DNA from: UBA2334 sp049653005 | Lineage (GTDB): Bacteria; Pseudomonadota; Gammaproteobacteria; Burkholderiales; Burkholderiaceae_C | DNA: 44,991 nt | Direction: 5' to 3' | NCBI GenBank assembly: GCA_049653005.1 | Contig: JBASFL010000117.1 | Location: forward strand, 1 to 44,991 | Part shown: one piece after another, positions 1-7,628 of the stretch | Numbering within the stretch: position 1 is the stretch's first letter | Layout: each line of letters starts with the position of its first letter | The notes under the pieces: model-generated | The model's database searches: none | The model's input: the letters and a program-made list of their open reading frames with translations, nothing else | Told to the model about the DNA's origin: nothing | Position numbers and translations under genes: made by a program

Positions 1-16
1 CGGCAATGGTGATCAT
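1..16 (-). CDS. plsX: PlsX phosphate acyltransferase, first codons only
   Basis: Only the first five codons (M-I-T-I-A) lie in the window; the gene runs off the left edge. The call rests on this N-terminus, which matches the usual PlsX start, and on position directly downstream of rpmF, where plsX sits in most proteobacteria. PlsX makes acyl-phosphate from acyl-ACP for phospholipid synthesis (family knowledge). No strong ribosome-binding site is seen before the ATG at 16. Confidence 0.7.
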
Positions 17-60
17 CGAATGCTTCGCTGGCTGAGTGGCGCGCAAAAAACGGTTGCGCA

Positions 61-92
61 CAAAACAAAGGCCCGCATGAGACATGCGGGCC
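61..92 (-). terminator. Intrinsic terminator between rpmF and plsX
   Basis: On the minus strand a perfect 10-bp stem (70-79 with 83-92, arm GGCCCGCATG, 3-base loop) is followed by a T-rich run (TTTGTTTTG). It lies after rpmF and before plsX, so it may end or attenuate the yceD-rpmF transcript ahead of the fatty-acid genes. Confidence 0.7.
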
Positions 93-101
93 TGGACTTG
101 A

Positions 102-121
102 CAGACCTGAAAACAGGTCTG
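102..121 (-). other. Hairpin directly after the rpmF stop
   Basis: A perfect 8-bp inverted repeat CAGACCTG / CAGGTCTG with a 4-base loop starts a few bases after the rpmF stop codon. It has no good T-tract of its own and stands in tandem with the terminator at 61-92. It may stabilise the 3' end of the rpmF message (inference). Confidence 0.5.
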
Positions 122-125
122 GGAA

Positions 126-308
126 TCAAGCCTCGTCTTTGGTCTTCAGCACCTTGCGACCACGGTAAAAACCGGTGGGGCTGATGTGGTGGCGCAGGTG
201 CACTTCACCGGTGGTGGGCTCCAGAGCAATGCCAGGCACGTTCAGTGCATTGTGCGAACGGTGCATGCCGCGCTTGGAAGGGGACTTTTTGTTTTGCTGG
301 ACGGCCAT
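126..308 (-). CDS. rpmF: 50S ribosomal protein L32
   Basis: This 60-residue protein begins MAVQQNKKSPSKRGMHRSHN, the typical bacterial L32 N-terminus, and is rich in Lys and Arg. It lacks the paired Cys motifs of zinc-binding L32 forms, so it is the non-zinc type. The ATG at 308 is preceded by AGGAG at a proper distance; the longer open frame upstream has no family similarity. It is a structural component of the large ribosomal subunit. It lies downstream of yceD and upstream of plsX in the classic yceD-rpmF-plsX arrangement. Confidence 0.96.
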   Translation of the reverse strand: MAVQQNKKSPSKRGMHRSHNALNVPGIALEPTTGEVHLRHHISPTGFYRGRKVLKTKDEA

Positions 309-420
309 GATCCGCTCCTGAGGGTGTGAGGTTGGAAAAAAGCGCACCACCCAAACATCGGGGCACAGCGCCAAACCAGTGATTATAGCAAGCCGCAAGA
401 CCGCCCGTGAACCGGCCGTC

Positions 421-987
421 TCAAGTCTTGGCTTTGAGTTGAGACAAAGCAGCAAATGCGGATGGGCGAGCCTCCAGCACCGCCTGAAATTCGTCCTCAC
501 CGGCAGAGGTGGGCACCGCTTCAGGGCACACGCCGTGCATGGGCACCAGTGGAACAGCCATCAGCAACTCGTCCTCCACCAGCTGGGTCAAATTGAAACG
601 CGGCTCCAAGGCCAGCACATCTTCCTCCGACTCATCGTCTTCGGCCGCCGCGGTGGCTTCGTCGGCCACAAACCGGAACCATCGTTCGGCCGACACCGGC
701 AATTCGGCAGGGGCCAGGCACCGCTGGCAACGCAACCGCAACACGGCCTCGGCATCCAAATGCACCCACGGCTGTGGCTCACCATTGGCACCGGGCCGCA
801 GTTCGGCGTGGGCTCGCCAAGCCACGTGCACCAGCCCATCGGGCTCACAGGCTTCGGCCGACAAACGCGCAAAAACACGGGCCAGCCCATCGGTCGCTGG
901 CTCTTGGGCTGCATCGAACACCAAATCGGCACCGGCTTTGGCGAAAGCAGCCACGTCCAGCTGCAAAGGGGAAAATCGAGTGGTCAT
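421..987 (-). CDS. yceD: YceD family (DUF177) 23S rRNA accumulation protein
   Basis: This is a 188-residue protein. The family hallmarks are visible: a CQRC motif in the middle (RLRCQRCLAPAELPV), an acidic stretch, and a C-terminal region with HGVCPEAVPTS followed by a conserved tail ending in SQLKAKT. The ATG at 987 gives the normal family length; the open frame extends upstream without similarity and into the divergent maf gene. YceD proteins are linked to 23S rRNA accumulation and are co-transcribed with rpmF (family knowledge). A 50-base divergent region separates it from the maf gene. Confidence 0.9.
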   Translation of the reverse strand: MTTRFSPLQLDVAAFAKAGADLVFDAAQEPATDGLARVFARLSAEACEPDGLVHVAWRAHAELRPGANGEPQPWVHLDAEAVLRLRCQRCLAPAELPVSAERWFRFVADEATAAAEDDESEEDVLALEPRFNLTQLVEDELLMAVPLVPMHGVCPEAVPTSAGEDEFQAVLEARPSAFAALSQLKAKT

Positions 988-1037
988 GCGGTTCAGTGTA
1001 AGAGAATCGCCCCCTCCCACACCCCACACAGTGCCGC

Positions 1038-1649
1038 ATGACCCCGTCGCCCCTCCCCACCCACACACCCCGCCCATTGGTGCTGGGCTCCACATCGGTT
1101 TACCGCAAAGATTTGCTGTCGCGGCTGGGTTTGCCTTTCGAAGTGGTGTCGCCACAAGTGGATGAAACCCCCTTGGTGGGCGAATCCCCGCGAGACTTGG
1201 CACTTCGATTGGCGCTGGCCAAAGCCCGGGCAGTGGCACACATGCACCCCGAGGCCGTGGTGATCGGCAGCGACCAGGTGGCCGATCTGGGCGGCGTTCC
1301 ACTGGGCAAACCGGGCACCCACGAGCGCGCGGTGGCGCAACTGGCACGGATGAGTGGCCAAACAGTCGTGTTTCAAACCGCTGTCGCGGTGGTGTGCCTA
1401 GCCAGTGGATACGCGGCGGTGGAGCTGGCGCCCGTGTCGGTCAAGTTCAGGCACCTGTCGGCCCAAGACATTGAAAACTATTTGCAGCGCGAACAACCCT
1501 ACGATTGCGCAGGCAGTGCCAAAAGCGAAGGGCTGGGCATTGCGCTGCTGGAGCGCATTGACAGCGACGACCCCACCGCGCTGATTGGCCTGCCCTTGAT
1601 CCGCACCTGCCATTTGCTGCGATCGGCCGGTGTGGACGCGCTGGCCTGA
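1038..1649 (+). CDS. yceF: Maf family nucleotide pyrophosphatase, YceF type
   Basis: This 203-residue Maf/HAM1-fold protein carries the N-terminal LVLGSTSVYRKDLLSRL motif (residues about 14-30), the GSDQV motif with the proposed catalytic Asp, and CAGSAKSEGLGI near residue 156. The SDQV and CAGSAKSEG versions are typical of the YceF subgroup, which hydrolyses 7-methyl-GTP; canonical Maf proteins act on dTTP and UTP (family knowledge). Substrate assignment is therefore by subgroup resemblance. Its stop overlaps the start of the next gene (TGATG), indicating translational coupling. Confidence 0.88.
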   Translation: MTPSPLPTHTPRPLVLGSTSVYRKDLLSRLGLPFEVVSPQVDETPLVGESPRDLALRLALAKARAVAHMHPEAVVIGSDQVADLGGVPLGKPGTHERAVAQLARMSGQTVVFQTAVAVVCLASGYAAVELAPVSVKFRHLSAQDIENYLQREQPYDCAGSAKSEGLGIALLERIDSDDPTALIGLPLIRTCHLLRSAGVDALA

Positions 1650-2494
1650 TGACCCGCCCACCCAAAAGTCCGACCCCCATGCACACGCCACACACACACG
1701 ACACCCGCACAGGCAATGGGTGCCTTTACCTGGTGCCCACTCCCCTGGATTTTGGGTGCACACCAGAACAGCAGAGCCCCATCACACAGGCCCTGCCCGA
1801 GCACACGCTGCAAGTCGCGGCCACGCTGACACACTGGGTCACGGAAAACGCCAAAAGCACGCGGGCTTTCTTGAAACGCGTGCAGGGCCACACGCCACTG
1901 GCGCAGCCCTTGCAATCACTGAACGTGGCGGAACTGCCAAGGGATGTCCACAAGAAAGGCGACCACGCGGGCAGCCCCGGCGGCGGGTTTGATGCCCGCC
2001 CTCTGCTGGCCCCCGCACTGGCAGGCCACGACATGGGACTGACCAGCGAAGCGGGTATGCCTGCCGTGGCAGACCCGGGGTCTTCGGTGGTGCGCGCAGC
2101 GCACGCGCTGGGCATCACGGTCCACGTGCTGAGCGGCCCCGTGTCACTGGTGCTGGCTTTGGCGGCCAGCGGGCTGAGCGGGCAGCAATTTGCGTTCGTG
2201 GGCTACCTGCCCCAAGACAGCGCCGCACGAACCACCCGGGTGCGCGAACTCGAAGCACTGGCCCTGAAAACCGGCCAAACCCAAATCTTCATTGAAACGC
2301 CCTACCGCAACCCAGCGCTGCTGCAAGCCCTGCTGCAAACCCTCAAACCCGACACCCGGCTGGCGGTGAGCTGCGGGTTGATGGTGACCTCTGCGGGCCA
2401 CAACACCAACTTCAGTGCCCCCGTGTCGGGGTGGCGTGGTCGGGTACCGCCCCTCAACTGGGCATTGCCTGCTGTGTTTTTGATCGGTCCCTGA
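1649..2494 (+). CDS. SAM-dependent methyltransferase, RsmI-like tetrapyrrole-methylase fold
   Basis: The protein is 281 residues long, with an alternative start 10 codons in. Recognisable parts of the tetrapyrrole-methylase fold are YLVPTPLDFG near the N-terminus, GLTSEAGMPAVADPGSSVVRAAH (split here by the SAM-site loop around residues 130-150), a GPVSLVLALAASGL segment, FVGYLPQD, and FIETPYRN. These match the RsmI family, which 2'-O-methylates 16S rRNA C1402. The usual RsmI start (VATPIGNLGD) is absent, so this looks like the shorter RsmI paralogue found near maf in Burkholderiales; its target is not known to me. It overlaps yceF by one base and converges on galU. Confidence 0.75.
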   Translation: MTRPPKSPTPMHTPHTHDTRTGNGCLYLVPTPLDFGCTPEQQSPITQALPEHTLQVAATLTHWVTENAKSTRAFLKRVQGHTPLAQPLQSLNVAELPRDVHKKGDHAGSPGGGFDARPLLAPALAGHDMGLTSEAGMPAVADPGSSVVRAAHALGITVHVLSGPVSLVLALAASGLSGQQFAFVGYLPQDSAARTTRVRELEALALKTGQTQIFIETPYRNPALLQALLQTLKPDTRLAVSCGLMVTSAGHNTNFSAPVSGWRGRVPPLNWALPAVFLIGP

Positions 2495-2533
2495 CACCAA
2501 CAACCGGCACAGGGCGCGTTCGGATTGGGGCGA

Positions 2534-3421
2534 TCAGGCGGTCGCCATCACCCGCGCCATGTGGGCACGAACGCTGGCAGCCAACTCCGGGCTGGCCAAG
2601 GCCAAATCCATGGTGGCTTGCAAAAACCCTTCTTTGCTGCCGCAGTCGTAGCGGGTGCCGGTGTAACGCAGTGAATACACAGGCTCTTTGCCAATCAAGC
2701 CAGCAATGCCATCGGTGAGCTGGATTTCACCGCCCACCCCACGGGGTTGTGCCCGGATGCTTTGAAAAATACCGGGCGACAGGATGTAGCGACCGGCCAC
2801 ACCCAGTGTGGAGGGGGCGTCTTCCGGGGCGGGCTTTTCAACAATGGCTTCCACGGCTGCGTAGCTGCGGCTGCCCGACACGCTGACAATGCCGTAGCGG
2901 CCCGTGTGCTCGCGGGGCACGTCTTGCACCGCCACCACGGTACCTGGTGCTGTGGAAAAACCCTGGATCATTTGCTTGAGCACGGGGGGCTCGCCCACCA
3001 TCAGGTCGTCGGCCAACAACACGGCAAACGGTTCATTGCCCACCAAGTTTTCAGCGCACAAGACCGCGTGACCCAACCCCAAGGCACGGGGCTGGCGGAC
3101 AAAAATGCAATCCATGTCATCGGGCTTGATGGAGCGCACCACATCCAGCAAAGCCATTTTGTTGCCGGCTTCCAACTCTGCCTCCAACTCGTAAGCGGCA
3201 TCGAAATGGTCTTCAATGGAACGCTTGTGGCGCCCAGTGACAAAAATCATTTGCCGAATGCCCGCAGCGTAGGCTTCTTCCACCGCGTATTGGATCAATG
3301 GCTTGTCCACCACGGGCAACATCTCTTTGGGAATGGCTTTGGTGGCAGGCAAAAAGCGGGTGCCAAGCCCCCCCACCGGAAACACCGCTTTGTTGATTTT
3401 GGGAATCAGGGTTTTGGACAC
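2534..3421 (-). CDS. galU: UTP-glucose-1-phosphate uridylyltransferase
   Basis: This 295-residue protein makes UDP-glucose from UTP and glucose-1-phosphate, for surface polysaccharides and trehalose or galactose metabolism. The nucleotide-binding signature GGLGTRFLPATKAIPKEMLP is present near residue 17, with a DKPLIQYAVEEA segment, an ADDLM motif and an EKP motif further on. The start is GTG at 3421, preceded by AAGGAG at 5 bases, which settles the choice. It lies 34 bases after the S49 peptidase gene and is probably co-transcribed with it. Length is normal for the bacterial family. Confidence 0.95.
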   Translation of the reverse strand: MSKTLIPKINKAVFPVGGLGTRFLPATKAIPKEMLPVVDKPLIQYAVEEAYAAGIRQMIFVTGRHKRSIEDHFDAAYELEAELEAGNKMALLDVVRSIKPDDMDCIFVRQPRALGLGHAVLCAENLVGNEPFAVLLADDLMVGEPPVLKQMIQGFSTAPGTVVAVQDVPREHTGRYGIVSVSGSRSYAAVEAIVEKPAPEDAPSTLGVAGRYILSPGIFQSIRAQPRGVGGEIQLTDGIAGLIGKEPVYSLRYTGTRYDCGSKEGFLQATMDLALASPELAASVRAHMARVMATA

Positions 3422-3455
3422 AATTACTCCTTGAACAGACTTTCGTGAAAAAACG

Positions 3456-4415
3456 TCAGCGAAGGGTCAACCCTGTGCGAAGGGCTGCGCGCACAGCGCC
3501 CTCGCCCAACGCCGCACCAAACCGTTTGACCAAACGCTCGGCCACGTTTTCACGGCGGGTGTAATCGACAATTTCCTCGGCTTTGATCAGGTCGCGGGCG
3601 ACGGAATCGATGCTGCCCAGCCCATCGGCCAAGCCCATGTCCACCGCTTGTTGCCCGCTCCAGAAGAGACCACTGAACATATCCGGGGTTTCTTTCAGGC
3701 GGTCACCCCGCCCTTCGCGCACCACGGTGATGAATTGCTGGTGAATCTGGTTGAGCATGCCCAAGGCGTAGGCCCGTTGGGCGTCGGTTTGTGGGCTGAA
3801 AGGGTCCAAAAAACCCTTGTTGGCACCGGCGGTCAGCAGCCGACGCTCCACCCCCAGCTTGTCCATCAAGCCTGTGAAGCCAAAACCGTCCATGAGCACA
3901 CCGATGCTGCCCACGATGCTGGCTTTGTCCACGTAAATCTCATCGGCAGCCGATGCGATGTAGTACGCCGCCGATGCACACGTGTCTTCCACCACCGCGT
4001 AAACCGGCTTTTTGTGCAGCTCTTTCAGCCGCATGATTTCGTCGTTGACCATGCCCGCCTGCACCGGACTGCCGCCGGGTGAATCAATGACGAGCACCAC
4101 CGCCTGGGCGCCTTCGTCTTCGAACGCAGAGCGCAAAGAATCCAGGATGTTGAGGGCGCTGGCATCCACACCCGCGCCGATTTCACCCTTGATCTCGATC
4201 ATGGCCGTGTGGGGGGTGGTGGGGGCCGAAGCAGAGGGGGTTTTGGCCACCCCCATCCAAACGGCCACACCGGCCACGGCCAACCACACGAAGCGCCAGA
4301 ACATCTTCCAGCGCCGGGCCAAGCGCTGCTCTTCCAGCATCGAAAACGCCAACTTCTCCAAAGTTTTGCGCTCCCAACCCACCTCAGAGACAGGCGTAGA
4401 CTCTTCTTTATCCAT
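3456..4415 (-). CDS. sppA: S49 family signal peptide peptidase (SppA-like)
   Basis: This 319-residue inner-membrane protein has one N-terminal membrane segment (about residues 37-57) and a periplasmic serine-lysine protease domain. Visible family motifs are VIDSPGGSPVQAG (substrate groove), CASAAYYIASAADEIY (region of the nucleophile Ser), GSIGV, and AGANKGFLDPF, whose Lys is the likely general base. The length fits the short single-domain SppA form. It degrades cleaved signal peptides (family knowledge). The ATG abuts an interspersed repeat copy at 4415-4467, so its leader is made of repeat sequence. It follows the Rieske gene and precedes galU on the same strand. Confidence 0.88.
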   Translation of the reverse strand: MDKEESTPVSEVGWERKTLEKLAFSMLEEQRLARRWKMFWRFVWLAVAGVAVWMGVAKTPSASAPTTPHTAMIEIKGEIGAGVDASALNILDSLRSAFEDEGAQAVVLVIDSPGGSPVQAGMVNDEIMRLKELHKKPVYAVVEDTCASAAYYIASAADEIYVDKASIVGSIGVLMDGFGFTGLMDKLGVERRLLTAGANKGFLDPFSPQTDAQRAYALGMLNQIHQQFITVVREGRGDRLKETPDMFSGLFWSGQQAVDMGLADGLGSIDSVARDLIKAEEIVDYTRRENVAERLVKRFGAALGEGAVRAALRTGLTLR

Positions 4416-4467
4416 AGCTAACTTTTGAATACCATCAAGCGCCAGATGGCAATTTTGTTAATAATTT
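4415..4467 (+). repeat. Interspersed repeat copy D
   Basis: This intergenic copy between the Rieske and sppA genes carries TAGCTAACTTTTGAATACC, the core CATCAAGCGCC, then GGC and an AT-rich tail. It shares a nearly identical TGAATACCATCAAGCGCC stretch with the copy at 34884. Its left edge touches the sppA ATG. Core orientation is plus. Confidence 0.7.
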
Positions 4468-4480
4468 GACCCAACAGAGG

Positions 4481-4888
4481 TCACACCACACCTGCGGGCG
4501 GTTGCACTTTGTATTGTGTACGCCAGTGCACCGCGCCCCCTTGCTCACCGAGTTGAATTTTCACCAAGCCGCCCCGGCACGGCCCACCGGCACACGCCCC
4601 CGTGTCTGGGCGGTACACAGCGCCATGGGTGGCACACAGCAACCAGCGACCGGTGATGTCGAACACCTGGTTGGGCTGCCAATCCAACTCCATGGGCACA
4701 TGCGTACAACGGTTGAGGTAGGCGTGCACTTGCCCACTGTGGCGCACTGCAAAAGCGCGGCAACTTTGCCCCATGTACACCACGTCAAACGGCACCGCAG
4801 GCCCCCCCTCCACCAGCGCAGCGGCGTGACACAGGGGCACCCATTGCCCGTCATCATCGGCAGAAGAATGGGCCATGGGGTCAGGCAT
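4481..4888 (-). CDS. Rieske [2Fe-2S] domain protein
   Basis: A 135-residue single-domain Rieske protein. The two cluster-binding boxes are clear: C61-x-H63 (RCTHVPMEL) and C85-x-x-H88 (LLCATHGAVY), followed by a Pro/Gly-rich loop (GACAGGPCRGG). There is no membrane anchor or oxygenase domain, so it resembles the stand-alone ferredoxin-like Rieske proteins found between a phosphoglycolate phosphatase and sppA in many betaproteobacteria. Its redox partner is unknown. The start at 4888 overlaps the upstream gene by 8 bases; a second ATG at 4876 is possible. Confidence 0.85.
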   Translation of the reverse strand: MPDPMAHSSADDDGQWVPLCHAAALVEGGPAVPFDVVYMGQSCRAFAVRHSGQVHAYLNRCTHVPMELDWQPNQVFDITGRWLLCATHGAVYRPDTGACAGGPCRGGLVKIQLGEQGGAVHWRTQYKVQPPAGVV

Positions 4889-5549
4889 TGGCCAGCAGCC
4901 ACTGGCTCAGCTCGGCCACCGAATGCGCCACCACCAAAGGGTTCAAAGTCGCAAAGGCGCTGGGCTCGTGGGCCCCGTAACTCACGGCAACGCTGGCACA
5001 GCCGGCGTTCAAGGCCATTTGCAAATCGTGGGTGGTGTCACCCACCACCAAGGTGCGCTCGGGCGGCACACCCAATTGCGCCATCAGCTCAAGCATCATC
5101 CGGGGATGAGGCTTGCCGGCGGTTTCATCGGCCGTGCGGGACGCATCAAACAAACCTTGAAGCTCCACCGCCAGCAGGGCCTCGTCCAGCCCACGCCGGC
5201 TCTTGCCGGTGGCCACGGCCAACCGGTGTTGGCGGGCCTTCAACGCAGCCAGCAAAGGCAACACGCCGTCGAACAGGCTGATGTCGTTCTGGTGCAACAC
5301 GTAATGGTGTCGATAGCGTTCGCCCAACTCGGGGTAACGCGCCGGTGGCACATCAGGGGCGGCATGCGCCAGCGCCTGCATCAGGCCCATGCCAATCACG
5401 TAAGACGCGGCTTGGTCGGTGGGCCGTGTGCCCCCCACATCCACCACAGCGGCCTGAATGCACCGGGTGATGATGGCCGTTGAATCGAACAAGGTGCCAT
5501 CCCAATCGAAGGCAATGAGATCAAACTGACGGCGCGGGCTGGGCTGCAT
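4881..5549 (-). CDS. HAD-IA phosphatase, phosphoglycolate-phosphatase-like
   Basis: A 222-residue HAD hydrolase with all four motifs: FDWDGT with Asp15 (nucleophile) and Asp17, AVATGKS (motif II), GKPHPRM with the motif III Lys, and VVGDTTHDL (motif IV). The helical cap sits between motifs I and II. This fits the Gph/PPase family that dephosphorylates 2-phosphoglycolate or related phosphates; the exact substrate cannot be read from sequence. The ATG at 5549 is chosen because it lies just before the conserved FDLIAFDWDGT segment. It overlaps the Rieske gene by 8 bases. Confidence 0.85.
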   Translation of the reverse strand: MQPSPRRQFDLIAFDWDGTLFDSTAIITRCIQAAVVDVGGTRPTDQAASYVIGMGLMQALAHAAPDVPPARYPELGERYRHHYVLHQNDISLFDGVLPLLAALKARQHRLAVATGKSRRGLDEALLAVELQGLFDASRTADETAGKPHPRMMLELMAQLGVPPERTLVVGDTTHDLQMALNAGCASVAVSYGAHEPSAFATLNPLVVAHSVAELSQWLLANA

Positions 5550-5629
5550 GGTCGGGCGTGGGATGTGGGCGATTGGGAATTGTGCCTTCGCAGCCCCTCC
5601 GATCGGGGCCCCGCAGGCACAACTGACAC

Positions 5630-5663
5630 CCAAAAACACAAAACCCGGCACAGTGGCCGGGTT
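5630..5663 (-). terminator. Intrinsic terminator after the H-NS-like gene
   Basis: Minus-strand stem AACCCGGC / GCCGGGTT (5656-5663 with 5642-5649), 6-base loop, then TTGTGTTTTTGG. It lies just after the H-NS-like stop codon and would separate that gene from the HAD-Rieske-sppA group. Confidence 0.75.
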
Positions 5664-5681
5664 GTGTGTGGGATCGGTGCA

Positions 5682-6002
5682 TCAAATCAGATAGTCATCG
5701 ATGTTTTTGCCTTCGGCCAGCACCGCCCGCACCCACTCGGGTTTGCGGCCCAAACCACCGGCCCACAGCTCCCCGTTCGGGCCACGGTATTTGGCTGGCG
5801 CAGTGGACTTGCTTTTCACAGCGGCTTTGCGGGGACTTGGCGCAACCGCGCCACCCAGACCCAAATCGGCAGCAGTCAAACCGAATTCTTTCACTTTGGC
5901 TTTGATGCCTTGGATAACGTCAGCCAATTCGGTTTTGCGGGCCGCTTCGGCCTGCGCCATGATGGCTTCTGCTTGCGCTTTGAGTTCGAGGTAGGTGGAC
6001 AA
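5682..6002 (-). CDS. H-NS histone-like nucleoid protein
   Basis: A 106-residue protein with the two-part H-NS build: an N-terminal helical, Ala/Glu/Lys-rich oligomerisation region (LKAQAEAIMAQAEAARKTEL) and a C-terminal DNA-binding motif with KYRGPNGELWAGGLGRKPEW. Such proteins bind AT-rich DNA and silence or bridge it. The start is a TTG at 6002 preceded by AAAGGA at good spacing, giving the usual family N-terminus (STYLELKAQ); the longer open frame uses another TTG with no such site. It has its own promoter (6062-6090) and terminator (5630-5663), so it is a stand-alone unit placed between rluC and the HAD gene. Confidence 0.87.
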   Translation of the reverse strand: MSTYLELKAQAEAIMAQAEAARKTELADVIQGIKAKVKEFGLTAADLGLGGAVAPSPRKAAVKSKSTAPAKYRGPNGELWAGGLGRKPEWVRAVLAEGKNIDDYLI

Positions 6003-6061
6003 TTGATTTCCTTTGGAAAAATTTGAATTCAAAACTCGTTACCCAACGGAGTTCGGCTTTA

Positions 6062-6090
6062 ATTCTATCCAACAAATCAATCCATTTCAC
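6062..6090 (-). promoter_or_regulatory. Putative sigma70 promoter of the H-NS-like gene
   Basis: Minus strand: -35 GTGAAA (6085-6090, 4 of 6 consensus), 17-base spacer, -10 TAGAAT (6062-6067, 5 of 6). It lies between the rluC stop and the TTG start, giving a leader of about 55 bases. Assigned by eye. Confidence 0.5.
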
Positions 6091-6110
6091 ACACGCCAAC
6101 TCACCCGACC

Positions 6111-7088
6111 TCAAATGGATTGGGCCGTTGGCAACATATTCCGCAATTCCAGCGGCAACGCCGCCTGCAATTCCATTGCTTGCTGACTGACAGGGTGGTT
6201 CAATGCCAATTTCCACGCATGCAAAAACATGCGTTTGTGCCCGGCTTTGGCCAGCGCACGGTTCCATTCGAAGTCACCGTACTTGTCATCCCCCGCGATC
6301 ACATGGCCTGCGTGTGACAAATGCACGCGAATCTGGTGTGTGCGCCCCGTTTTGATGGTGACCGCCAGCAAACTGCAACCCAACGGGTTTTCTCCGTGCA
6401 GTGCAGCAGGGTCGTTCACTTGGGCCACCACCTGAACCAACGTCACACTTCGCATGCCATCGGGGTGGTCGGCCGCTACCACTTTCACGCGACGCTCGCC
6501 ATCGGGTAACAGGTATTTGTGCAAAGGTTGGTCCAGCACTTTTCGGTTGGCTGGCCACACACCTTTCACCAAAGCCAAATAGGTTTTGCCCGTGACACGC
6601 TCCCGGAATTGGTCTTGCAACTGCCGCAATGCACTGCGTTTTTTGGCAATCAGCAACACACCACTGGTTTCCCTGTCCAACCGGTGCACCAATTCCAAGC
6701 TACGGGCTTGGGGACGCGCTTGGCGCAGCTGCTCGATCACACCAGAACTGACACCGCTGCCGCCGTGCACCGCCACGCCCGCCGGTTTGTGGATGGCCAA
6801 AAATGCATCGTCTTCAAACAAGACCGGGAATTCCCGTGCAGGCACATGGGCGGTGGACGGCTGCGGCTCTGCCGACACCCGCACAGGCGGAACCCGCACC
6901 ACATCGCCCGCCACCAATTTGTGCTCAGCCCCGACACGTCCTTTGTTCAACCGAACTTCCCCCGATCGCACGATTCGGTAAACGTGGGTTTTGGGCACAC
7001 CTTTCAAATGGCGGAACAAAAAATTGTCCAGCCGTTGGCCGGCTGCATCTTCATCCACCGTGAGGTAGAGAACCTGTGGCGCATTCAA
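6111..7088 (-). CDS. rluC: 23S rRNA pseudouridine synthase RluC
   Basis: A 325-residue RluA-family enzyme. An N-terminal S4 RNA-binding domain (residues about 15-75, QRLDNFLFRHLKGVPKTHVY and GEVRLNKGRV) precedes the catalytic domain with HRLDRETSGVLLIAK, whose Asp is the catalytic nucleophile, and TGRTHQIRVHLSHAGH. With an S4 domain and its position divergent from rne, RluC (positions 955, 2504 and 2580 in E. coli numbering) is the best call; RluD is the main alternative. In Enterobacteria rne and rluC are also divergent neighbours, which supports this. Confidence 0.9.
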   Translation of the reverse strand: MNAPQVLYLTVDEDAAGQRLDNFLFRHLKGVPKTHVYRIVRSGEVRLNKGRVGAEHKLVAGDVVRVPPVRVSAEPQPSTAHVPAREFPVLFEDDAFLAIHKPAGVAVHGGSGVSSGVIEQLRQARPQARSLELVHRLDRETSGVLLIAKKRSALRQLQDQFRERVTGKTYLALVKGVWPANRKVLDQPLHKYLLPDGERRVKVVAADHPDGMRSVTLVQVVAQVNDPAALHGENPLGCSLLAVTIKTGRTHQIRVHLSHAGHVIAGDDKYGDFEWNRALAKAGHKRMFLHAWKLALNHPVSQQAMELQAALPLELRNMLPTAQSI

Positions 7089-7143
7089 ACGGAATCCTGT
7101 CTGCGGGTAAACCCGACGGCTGAGGAAGCGGTGGGCCAGCGCC

Positions 7144-7149
7144 TATAAT
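7144..7149 (+). promoter_or_regulatory. rne: Consensus -10 element of the rne promoter
   Basis: A perfect TATAAT lies 480 bases before the rne ATG. No good -35 is found at 16-18 bases upstream (only weak CTGAGG/TGAGGA). Transcription from here would begin near 7156 and give a leader of about 470 bases. Confidence 0.6.
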
Positions 7150-7155
7150 TCAGAT

Positions 7156-7628
7156 CGCTAGGCACGCTTCGTAAGTGGTTGATTTGTCTTGAAGTTTAAG
7201 GCCCACCACCCCGTGCACACCTGGCAAAGAAGATGCCACCCGCCGCCCGGTCCTCAACACGTGCTTGGAAACGCCGAGCCTTGACCACCTGTGGCAGCGG
7301 TCGGATCGTCGAAACCGCCCGCGAACACGACCACGGAATACCCCCAACCACCCAGACGCACCAACAGCTGGGTGGCGATGCGAAGTGAACCCATGTTGAA
7401 CAAACAGGGGCCGGATTTCCGGCTCAATCACCCACCGTCACGCGCCCATGCCCCGGCAAACGCCCCAGACACAGTGGTTTTCCCCACTCGTGACAGTGTC
7501 TGACGCGCCGAAGGCTCTCCGGCAATTCCCCCTCGTTCGCTGTTTTCGACGCACCAGTGGCCCACCCGCCCCCTGCTGACCGCAGGTGGCTTTCACGTGA
7601 ACCATGACAACGCGAAGGACTCCGCACC
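7156..7628 (+). promoter_or_regulatory. Long structured 5' leader of rne
   Basis: This region without a gene holds several good hairpins: 7348-7375 (8-bp stem CCACCCAG/CTGGGTGG), 7410-7423 (GCCGG/CCGGC around ATTT), and a compound hairpin 7466-7502 with stem CAGACAC/GTGTCTG and an inner AGTGG/CCACT stem. AAGGA at 7615 serves the rne ATG. No convincing ORF is seen. The E. coli rne leader of about 360 bases lets RNase E control its own message; a similar role here is inference. Confidence 0.55.
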
